Assembly (NCBI GenBank): GCA_028015205.1
Contig: CM051512.1
Span: 23,901,139-23,965,138, forward strand
Direction of reading: 5' to 3'
Source: Mytilisepta virgata
Taxonomy: Eukaryota > Mollusca > Bivalvia > Mytilida > Mytilidae
Length of the DNA stretch: 64,000 bases
In this document: positions 51,201-63,200 of the stretch, piece by piece
How the letters are laid out: each line of letters begins with the position of its first letter
How positions within the stretch are numbered: the first letter of the stretch is position 1
Translations under genes and position numbers: made by a program
Notes under the pieces: generated by a model
Database searches by the model: none
Told to the model about the DNA's origin: nothing
Seen by the model: only the letters and a program-made list of their open reading frames with translations

Positions 51201-54200
51201 AATTTAATTTCAGACGCAAGTCTAAATAAAGTTTTAAAGAAGTTCTGAAAATTTATGTGTTTAAGGTATTTTTTGTGAATAATGTTTCAGCTTATTAGAT
51301 AAACTTCAATGTAAAAGTAAATATGAAAAGATATAATGTATGTTGTTCAGGGACGATTTTGTCAATAAATAAAAAAAAAATGCAAATGCTGTACTAGAAG
51401 CCATTTTACTACACATGTACGTAATAAAGAAATCAAAATGGATTAAGGATGCTCGCTGGTCATGTTTTGGTCATTCTGTCAGATTTTCGGAATCCTTGTG
51501 TTTTATCCATTTCTTAAACATTAAATTTTTGCCCATGAACCCCCACTTTTTCTTTTATAATTCATTCATATATACCTTAAAATGGTATTTGACAAAATTT
51601 TATGAAATCCTTTTTATTTTTTCATATATCTTTGAGAGAATGAAGTTGTCAATGCAAAAGACAATGAAAAATCCAGAGAAAACCCATTTCCTGCAAATTT
51701 TCAAGGCCTTATAGCTCTAAAATGAACAAATGAATCGGTATTTTTTTCTTGCTTATTTGTTTAATATTCATATTAAATCTCAAACTAAAACACCTATTTC
51801 AAATCCTATTTATTTCCTATTAGACCAGCTATCATCCTTAATCCAGAGTGCCAAAAGCAAAATGATGTTACAAAATGGTATTTTATCCCAGTTATCAGTT
51901 AGTCTAGTTACAGTTTAGTACAAATTTACTGACATATCTTCAATTTTTTTTTGCTCAGCTAAAATATCCATTAAAATGATTTTACAACAACATTTATTTT
52001 GCAAGTAATGAAAAACAAGTAATTAATTTGATATGTCTAAATTAATAATATACCATTAAGGTAGAAAATATCCGTATCTGGTGTGACACTGGAAATTGAA
52101 TGTGTGTAAACATCTTCGTCTGGGTCAGTTATTTTGAAGGTGTAGACATCTCCACTTGTTCTGTTTTCTGACAATTCTACTGTAGCTGGTAAGTCAGGGA
52201 ATTCTAGGACCTGTAAAATAAAAAGAATATAATGTATTTAATCAGTACAACAGATCTCTATTTGATAAGTTACAAAACATTTGTATAAGATTTACTTACA
52301 GATAAGTAACGGCAATGTTGTATTTACAATGTTCTATTTTTCTAAAACGTTTATGAGTAAGACATGGGAGACCCTCTTTTTCAGGGGCCCTAACTGTAAG
52401 TGTACTTTCATTTCGAGTGTGTATATCATCCAACATACAAATAATTACTAGGTGATTATATTTGTAAATAGTGGGCTTATTCATTTATTGATTTTTGATC
52501 CATGCAATGTTTATTTTCATCACCTGTTCCTGTAATTACGTATGTGTTACAATTAAAATAAGTTTTCCTAAAAAGGAACAAGTTTAATTACATCAAAGTC
52601 ACTCAATTGTTTGAAATAATATCAAAATGTTTTAAAAATGAAGATTTCACATGATTTAATCACCTGCCTGTTTACATTTTTGGCCATGGACAAGGAGGAG
52701 TATAAAAAATAAAAGTATCACAGCAAACATGGTTTTTTAATTGGCTGAATAAAATATTGTAATGTTTATGTAGTAAAAAAAACATACACTAGTGTAAAAA
52801 GAACTTTATGTTGATAGGATATTATACATTTATTTCCCTTGCATTAGTGAAATATGAAGATTTGTTCATCCGAGGAAAGTCATGTTTCCCGAGGGTTTGC
52901 TCGAGGGAAAAGTGACTTTTCGAGGGTGAACAAATCTTCCTATTTCACTAATGCAAGGGAAATTAATGATTTATTCCACGAATTCGAGTTAAATCCTGAG
53001 ACTTTCGAATAACTGGGATATGATGGTGAAACACGAATCTGAGAGGGAAACAAGATGTTTTGTTCAATATCACGTTAGAGAGTCTCAACCAATAAAATAC
53101 GTACATAGCTATGAATTATTATATATAGTGGAATAATATATTTTAGTTTACTTGGGATCTGTGTAAAATTTCCATATTAGATAATTTACAGTGGTTGAAT
53201 TCCATCCTAAACAATTGTGAAAATTTAGGTTTTCATACACTAAATTCATTCTTTATAATGCACAAACAATTTTTGTAATGGTTCCCCTTCAACAAACCCT
53301 TTTCAGAATCAAAAGATTTGTACCGGACATTTTACGCTACACATGGACTTATTAACCTTGTGCATCTTTGACAGTAGAAATTTTTCACAAGAAAGTTTTT
53401 TTCACCGGGAAAAATACACTGATGGAATCAAATCACTGTTACAATACTACCAAAAGCCTGAATGCGGACCAAAGTGAGGAATGTGTAATGCTACACTCTT
53501 TGCACAATTTTCCCTTCTTTAAATTTCGAAAAAAAGAGTAGTTTAATGCCCAATACAGACAGCTGAATTATCAGTCTATCTATCTCTTCACATGTATCAG
53601 TGTATTGAACTATCCTATAGCTTGAACTGCTTATGCTGTTAGATTTCAATTGACAAAAAAATGAATATTTCTGCAGAAGAAAAACATACCATAAGTTCTA
53701 TATACAAAAACTTACACCATTGTATGTTGTTATAGTAACTGTTCCTGTGACCTTGTTATAACAGGAGTCTTCCGCTGAGACAATAAATGTATAATAATGA
53801 TATCGGGTCCCTACTTCATGCGGTAATTTTGTTTTTACATTGACTGTATCTATAAAAAGAAGGAAAAAATGCAGAATGTTTCCATTAGACACACATAATC
53901 CAAGCTGCTGATATCAAACTATGAGGAAGATCAAATATGGCAATGTCTGACATAAGTAAGGGGAATAACTCTGAAACAATAAACACGTTATAAGTTATAT
54001 TTAACTGTGACTTATAGTCCATAATATGGTTTTAAAATTCAAATTTATTTGTCTGAAACAAATTCAAATGATCAACTGGAAAGGAGATTTCTTATTTCTT
54101 CATATGTATCAAATTATGAAAAACAGAAATACATGTATATTATATATTGTAAATTCAGAAATTATTGCGTGCATTTATTATTGCGATTTTGTCATTTTAG

Positions 54201-57200
54201 ACAAAAATGCAATTTTAATTTTTATGATATTGAGAAAAATTCTGCTTCATTCATATAAAAATTTCACAATGCGAGTTTAAATTATTGCGGATACTAACCT
54301 GTCGCATTTTGCGCAATAATAAAAACATCGCAATAATTTCTGAATTTACAGTATGCCAAATTTGAAATATAGTCAAAGCTTTGTATACATAGCATCAAAA
54401 GTGTACAACATACAAAGTTTAATTTTTTTCTTGAAATTTCACACAAAATTGTTTCCACCTAAAGAAGGTTTGACTGCATAACCTTTGGCCCAATGGAAAG
54501 TGTCGAATATGTATACTTACGTGATCTTGTATCATAGTAAAAATATGGATCAGAATACGGTGGATCATAATTTGCATAAAAATCAATGATATCCGTAAAA
54601 TACAAATCAATGACGCTGGAGTCAATTGCTGAATAGTCGACAATTGATGTGCTGTATGTTGGCATGTCAAAAATTGGAGCCGAATCTGTCAAAAAGATTA
54701 TAAAAACAAAATCAACAATATTTTGAACACGCGATTTTCATTCTGGGAAGAAAAATTTGATACAAAGATTATAAAATGAAAGTTTATGAATATGCATGAA
54801 GGAGATTAAATTTGATACAAGATTATAAAATGAAAGAATATGGAGTATGCATGAAGGAGACTAAATTCTGCTGAACTGATCATGGTAATAGATTCATCCG
54901 GAGCTTGTACTTCAATAAGAAACAAAAGCTCGAACCCGAGGAAAAATATAAAATACCTATAAACTAGTGATACGCTAATAATGTGGTATATAAGTTCTTA
55001 CTAGGAGTTGTTATGTAACGAACAGCAAAAACTTTGTCACTGAGTGTTGTAACACCACCTCCAGTCCAATCAACAACATCTCCAACGTCTGGATCACCTA
55101 CATTGTAAACACGTGTCAGTTTGGGACAATAATTAGGTCTGTAGTCATGATGGGATGATGTTGAACCACTGGCAGCAGAGTCACACGTGTCATGGGCAAT
55201 CATGGTGTTACTCTCATACCTATTAAATATATATATAAATCTATAAATGTTACAGTATGTCTATTTAAATGACATGTTTATCTGTTTAAGTGGGATGTGT
55301 GTTTTTCTACCATTATCTTCTATAAAGACAAAATCTCACTGCACGCCAGTCACAAAGCACTCTTTTAACATAAATCTGTATAAGTTTCACAAGAATATTT
55401 TGTGTGTTGAAAGAGCAAAAATTTCCAAACTGTTTACACAAGATGTACTGTGAGCCATTGCTCACTAGTGATACCATGCTGCAATAAGGTCGAAAAATAA
55501 ACGAAGTCGTCCAACAGGACGTTGATGTCACGATATGGCATACCTACAGAAGGCTTGTGACAAAATATCAAGTGGCTGTGATGAGTAGTTGCAGAGAAAA
55601 GTGTGACAAAAATTTTATGGACAGACAGACGCACACATACACAGAACCACAAGGGTAAAACGGTATACCCCTTGTCCTTTGGAGCAGGGGTATAAATGTA
55701 CTCGATTCATTTATTCTAAACATACCATCCTATCATATCACCAGGTGTGATGGCTATACGACTGTCAGATGGAACTTCATATGTTTGTACCGAATTTATC
55801 ATACCACCTGTAAAATATTCAAAGTCACAATTATGGGAAATATCTAATTAATTATATTAACCATTTCACCAATAGAGTTCCAATAGGAAGTCCCCCCATA
55901 TGACAAAAATAGGGAGAATTGGTGCATCAGTTGTACATGGGTTGTCAAAAATAGGAAATCAGAAAAATATCTATTTAAGGAATGTATAGATACAGAATTT
56001 CAGAAAAACTTTATCCCATGGTTCTATTAAAAGATTAATTTTCTTGGTTTTAATTGAATTCTCATCAAGAAAAATATTAGATGAAATCTTCAACTCACTA
56101 TTAAAAATTTATGACAAGATTTGAGCAGCAAAAGGGATGACTCCATCAAACGAACAAAATTTTTGGAGATTTCCTAACCTCCAATCAACATGACTGATTG
56201 TTATACATTTAAACATACACATACTAACACAAAGAGCAATCATTTGATTCAATAAAAAATTCAGTACTCAAACTTGCATAATGAGTTTTGGCCATTCTTA
56301 AATTGTCCTGAATTTGAAATTTACGTACTATTTTCATGAATTTGTTGGCAAAAATTTTTAACTGAAAGTACACATGTACTAATGATTCAAGCTTAGCTGT
56401 TGAGTTACAATTACAATTTTGTGTTTGTGAGTTGTGTCCTTGTTATCACAACAATTGCGTATTATCTTTTAAACGTCTTTTGTTTTTTCAGCCAACTGAT
56501 TTTTTTAGCCTTGAACTTTCTGAATTCTTTAACATTTGAATTTATTCAATATTATCCAAAAATACTACTGTCATTAAATGTCTGAAATACTTGCAAAGTT
56601 CCTTTATAAAGTGAAAAGCTTCCATCCAAGGCAGTAACTATTAAAGTTTCAAACAAAACCGTTCGTCAAATATGGTTCTACGTAATTTAAATTAATTCTT
56701 ACCTGTTACAGACACTTTGTTTATTCCGACAACTTTATGCAGGCTTTCATAATTGTTGCCAGTCTTTCGCCAGACAATAAACACTAAAGTGCCAGCAGAT
56801 TTAGCATAGAACTGCCAGGAATGTATTGATCCGCAACATCTAACAATATCAATATCACTTTCTAGAAGATATGTATTTCCTAAAAAAAAAACAATGTACA
56901 TGTATATGTATACATGTTCATTTTTTAATTTGTACTTTTATGATATCACTAAGCTTGATGTATTTGCTTTAAAAAGATCAAAGAAATGAGGAAATTCTTT
57001 GTTTGTTTAGTTGGGGTTTTACACCATTTTCAGCACATTTGGCTATTTACGTCCGCAAGTTTTTATTGGTGGAGGAAGCCAGAGTACCCGGAGAGAACAA
57101 CCGACCTTCGGTAGGAAAATTGGCAATCCTTGTCAATTAGATTGGAGTCAAACACAACCCACCAGAGGTGAGATTCGAACTCGCAACCCCAGTGTTGAAA

Positions 57201-60200
57201 GGCTAGCTAGAACCACTCGGCCACCGAGGCCCGGAAATTATTTGTATATACATGTGTAAATAAAATTGTTCTGTTCCTTTTCATTTTCATTTAAAAAGTA
57301 AGGAAATATGAGGATAAAATCTTGAATTGTGAGATAACATATGTAATTTTCACCTCACTCATATATAGCATTAACATGAAATAAGCATGGGTGAAAGTAC
57401 AGTGTGTGCCAAAATTAAGATTTCCAGAAAAAAAATATAGGCGACACAATTTGTTAAACTCTGGAAATCTGGTAAATTCAGAAAACGTCCAGGCATGAAT
57501 GAAATGTAAAACTGACAGCAAATAAGATTTAAATAAGATGCTGCCAAGAAATCTGCCTGATCAATGTACATCACTCAAAATAAGACCTTATAACAAGTTT
57601 TTTTTTTTATTGGAAAAATCAAGTTAATAAAACTGACTTCTTATCCATATATTTTTACAATCTTTAGATAAACTCACCATTGTCTGTACTGGATATGTAA
57701 CTAGAGAACTTGTCTAACTCTATATAAGAATACCCTTCTGTTCCACAATCTGAAAAAAAAAAACCAACAGCTTAACATAACTATTATTCTGTATACAGGC
57801 AAAACATTCTGAAAGTACAACAGGAATAATGCAAGTTTGGTATAAGGATCAATATTGGTGAAATTTTTTGTTTTTTGTGTTGTTTTTTTTTTTTTTTTTT
57901 TTTGGCAAATAATATCCATGAAACATTTAAAAAAGTGTAGAAAGATGCTTGATAGATGAACATAAAATGGAAAATACCCTGGGAGCAAACAGAAAGATGT
58001 AATTCAAAGGAACAGACGAGGGAATACAAAGGACAAGCAAATCTGGTAAATGTATATGGAACCATAAATTGTCAGAAGTTTAAGCTTGAAAGCTTGTTTT
58101 ATACAAGGATGATATTTTTTCTTGCTAGGAAAAAAAGTGTAATTTATCAACACGAAGCCAAATATAGAGATAAAGATTATAATAAGTAAAGTCAAGAAAT
58201 ACCAAAAGGATATTCGAAGGAGGGGAAAATAGAAACAACTGACAAACTCTGGAGAAAAACGAAGACAAGACCAAAACAATACATGCACTACAATTAAAAA
58301 CATGAACAACGTGGACCCCACCAAAAAACCGGGGGTAGACTCAGGTGCCCTGGAAGAGTAAGCAGTCTCTGCTTCCTGCAGGACACCCGCCATGCTGCCC
58401 ATGTCAAATCCGGTTTGAGGAAGGGTATAATAAATAAACTGATATGGACAAAACCAGACTGCACAAAGGTGAAATTCTGGTTCTACATGTATTTAGTGCA
58501 TGGCAGGTTTGACTTATGTTTGTAAATATAGTTAATGATTAAGTAGTTTTTATTTGGTTTTATAAGGCGTGTTCAACATACTTGTACATGTATAAAATAT
58601 CAGGTCTGATTAAACAGATTATTAATGACTTAATGTAAATTCGGAAATTATTGCGATGTTTTTATTATTGCGAAAAATTCGACAGGGTTGTAATTGCAAT
58701 AATTTAAACTCGCATTTTGAAATTTTTTATATGAATGAAGAGGATTTTTCTCAATATCGCAAAAATTAAAATCGCATTTTGGTCTGAAATGACAAAATCG
58801 CAATAATAAATGCACGCAATAATTGCTGAATTTACAGTAACTATATGCAGTCAGTTCAAAAGCTCATCATAAGCTTATGCTAATTGCTATTTGTCTTGCC
58901 AACTATAAATAAAACTCATCTGATTTGATTTGAATGGTAAGATTAAATGTGCTATTGTAAAAAAAAAAAACTATATGCAGCTATAACAGCATTACATAGT
59001 CGCTACAATATGTTGGTCTAAATTTTGGAAAGAAATTTTAAAGGTTACAAATGTACCTCCCAAACACTATTACTTTAAAATTTAATAAAAATGGGGGTCA
59101 TTTTAGTTGATCAAATAAAAAACTTCTTACTAAAATTGGGATGTACGAAAATCAACAGGCCATTTGTTAAAGCACCAATTCAAATCCTACTGACATTATT
59201 GCTTACATGTGCAATATTCATGAGTTCCATTGTATAGACATTCTCTTGTTTCTGAACTCTGCAATTCTGAGCCTGTTTGTGCACAGGTCATTTTTATACC
59301 ATCCAATGTTGTGTACTCATTGTCACATGACCTTGATCTTGTTTGAATACCTTCTCCACATGTTACTGAACAGCCAGTCCATGCAGACCACAAAGCCCAC
59401 TGAGGAACTGAAATAAATTACATGTACTATAATACTACAGCATACAGACATTAAATAGACACACAGAATAAAAATTGTTTGTTCATTTGGGGTTTTATGC
59501 CGTTTTCAGCATATTTGGCTATTTCGCGAAAGCCAGTTTTTATTGGTGGAGGCTGGAGTACCAAGAGAGTACCACCAACCTTCAGTCGGAAAACTGGCAA
59601 TCCTTGTCAATTAAGATTGGAGTCAAACACATCCCGCCACAGGTGAGATTCGAACTCACAACCTCAGTGTTGGCAGGCTAGTGATCATTAGTAGTCATGA
59701 CAAACTACCTACAGAGGCCCCCAGAATAAAAATAAAAGTAGCTCCAAATTTAATAAAGTATTTAAACCCTGCATTCCACTAGTGAAATAATTTTAAAAAT
59801 TTGCATTTTCACTAAAGCAACTTCCTTTTATTAAACGTGGTAACAAATGCAGTTTCATAACAATACTGACATTAATTTATATTCGAAATCATGCATTTAC
59901 CTTTTCAAAGACAGTCTGATTGATAAGGAATGGGGCAATACAAAAATATTTGTGCTAATGTCCCTGAATAAAACCCATACATTTCATCAAAACTTACTAT
60001 GACATGTATATCCCCAATACAAAGTACCACATATAGAAAACTCCCGCTCAGTCTTGTAGGAAGGTAACAGCTTAGTGCATGTGTACCAGCCCTTGTCATG
60101 GCACCAGTAGGATTCTGTATAGTCAAAGTCTGTATTGAAACTATTATCAGTGTTACAAGTCTTGAGACCATCATCAATTGGTACATCACACTTGAAGTAA

Positions 60201-63200
60201 TTGGAACAAAAGCCCTGGATAGTAGTTAAAATATTGTGTGATGGAGTGGCATGATTGTAGTTCCACTGACATCCCTCTGTCCAGACACTTGATGTTATTT
60301 CTAGCCTTCCATTGGTATCAAAATTAGTGCAGACTGGTTGGAAATGATCATTTCTGCAGGTGTTTCCAGAAACTTAAATAAAAATAAACCACTGTACAAA
60401 GCTGACTTGTGTATTAATGTATTAACTAAATGTGTAACTATAAACAAAATACATGAATATGCAAATTAGATAAAACACTTCCAGAAATGGAAAAAAAAAT
60501 ACGGCCTTTCATTCACTTTATTTGTGCCCTCAAAACTTCAGAAAAAATTCAGTAATGTCATGATCTATAATAATTTTAATATACCGTATTTTACGGTGTA
60601 TAGGTCGATAAAAATTGTTTGGTCGACCTATACGGTGTTTCGACCTATCTGTGTCCAAAATCGAAAATTGTCTTGGGGAAAAATACCCACCGGCAAGAAA
60701 AATAGTCACAGAATTTGATTTGTTTTTTGTAGAGCTTGCTGGCAAAGATTTTTGGAGCAATGGTACTGCTGGGATGGCTGCCGTTTATATTAACAATGTA
60801 ATTAAGTCAAATAAAATATATTTAACATGAATTTGTGTTGTTTATTTTTACGATTTTGTCAAGGAGGAACTGCATCATGTAACAATAAAAAAAAAAATAT
60901 TCGGGACAACTATGAATAAAATAAGTTTTTTATTGGGATGGAAACATAATCACATCACAATCATTCACCGGTAAAACACTAATTTGATAGAACTTCTGAG
61001 TTTTATTTTATTTAACACATGAAGAAATTTCAAATCAACTCACAAAGGACATAATTAATACACAACAGTACGATATCATCGATTGTCAGTGTATACCCAG
61101 TGTAAATAAAGAACAATAACTCTTATTCACACCTGCGCAATGATTCACCGGTTTGAAAAAACATGGCGAGTAAACACATGTCAATCGAGTGGAAAGTCAA
61201 ATTTTACATTTGTTGTCAAGGTTTTTTATTTCAGAAACTTATTGTTTGTCTAAAAAAAAAGAAAACAAACAACACTAGGTCCCAATTATTTTTTTATTTA
61301 TTCAAAAAACATTATTACACAATAAATGATGGATACAGAGTTACTGAGCTAATACTTACCCATACTTACCGATGTTTTTCTGTGTCTAGAAGTCGTTCAT
61401 CTCCGATCGACCTATACGACGCCTCGACCTATCTGATACTGAATCCCAACTTTTACCCCAAAAAGAGCAATTCGACCTATACGGCCTATCGACCTAAACA
61501 CCGTAAAATACGGTAAATAGGCAATATACATGTATGTTTTTGTTATATTTTTCACCGACAATTAATGGCAAGGTGTAAATAGCAAATGCAATGCCTTCCT
61601 ATGTTAAAATGAGTGCAGGGCATGTCATCAAAGATTTCTACTGTTTGTTTGTTTGTTTAGTTGGGGTTTTAGACGTTTTCAGCCCATTTGGCTATTTCGC
61701 GGTGGTCAGTTTTTATTGGTGGAGGAAGCTGGAGTACTCAGAGAGAACCACCCACCTTCGGTAGGAAAATTGGCAATCCTTGTCGGAGTCGAACACACCC
61801 TGCCACAGGTGAGATTTGAACTCACAACCTCAGTGTTGACAAGCTAGTGATCATTAGTAGTCATGATGAACTACCTAGACCACTTGGCCACCGAGACCCC
61901 AAGATTTCTACTGTGAATATATACCGTAATTACTCTAATTATTGGATGGCCTAATTATTGGACACTTTTGAAAATTCAAGGAAAATTGAATTTTTTGATA
62001 ACTCTATTTTTTCAACGATTTCAAAATTGTCAAGTTACGATTGTTGTTCTCAGGTGGTGACAGTCAGTAATTTTAACTTCTTAGGTAAGTTAATTACTTT
62101 CAGTCCTCATCGAGTGTTTATTTCGTCTTTCTTAACCATTTAAACTATCTTAATAAATTTGATTGAAACAAGATCGATTTTTAAGTAAATTTTATTGAAT
62201 TTTTCCTACCTGGAAGTTTACTTTTGAAAAGAAATCCGAAACGAGTTCGGAACGGAATTGCGTATTCGTGTTTCTCAGAGAAATTAATTTAAAAAATTTG
62301 AAATGAAATGAATAATGTTTTTACAAAACAGATCCTCTTATCATTGTTCATAAGACATTTAAATGTAATAGTTATAATATGTTGTAAAAAGACGATGAGA
62401 CTACAAACGTAACATGTGTTGTAAAAATCATTTGTGAGATGCTCCAAATCCAGATCGTAAAAATAATTTGTGAGATGTCCACATATTAGTCAACAACATG
62501 GCGGGTCGTTTGAAATTTGCTACTGTTTTCATCTTCAACATTCATTTAACTTAATTTGAAGGTACAAAAAGATAAATCATGAAAGCAAAATCAAATAACA
62601 ATAGCGCAAGTATGAACCATTATTTTGATTGCATATTCTTAAAGTACATTGACCAGGTCGATCATATGAAGTCAAAAAATGACAACGATGTGGACGGAAA
62701 TACGAAAACTCTATTTTTTCGACAATCTTCCAATTTTCCTAAAAAATAGGTGTATTTTAGTGTCCAATAATTAGAGTAATTACGGTACATCATTTTTATA
62801 ACTGAAGCAAACCATGTATACCATTTCAATTTGATATAGCTAACGTTTCCACAGGAAAATGCAAGATGACTTGAAAGAAACAGTTGAACTATCACTCACA
62901 TTTTTGTTGCATATTAAAACATCTATGAACAACTGAAAATCAATTATATTTTTGTGAGACTAAATCAGATCAAAACATTTCAAACGTTTGATTTTCCATT
63001 TTCACTTTCAATACGTCAATATGTAAACATATGATGTTTCAATTTCAACTGTGAGAGTCATAAATGTTGGCATTAGAACATAGCTCAGTTCTCAGCCCAT
63101 AATATTCATTAAATGCTCTGTTTTAAGTAACAAGTATAGGATATAACCAGTTTTGCCCTCTACAGCATCAATGATAGGACTGTATTGTGTCCACATATTA

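Larger units (their letters stand above)
57750..59206 (-). other. Intron TSP1-A to X1 of unit I
   Basis: 1.46 kb: poly-T (57880-57902), a dispersed repeat (57950-58430), and MITE family G copy 4 (58631-58839). Confidence 0.5.

Noticed and set aside
58004..58402. 132-codon minus-strand frame with hydrophobic stretches
   Set aside because: Falls in a dispersed repeat; the reading is not conserved with any family I know and is probably a repeat artefact.
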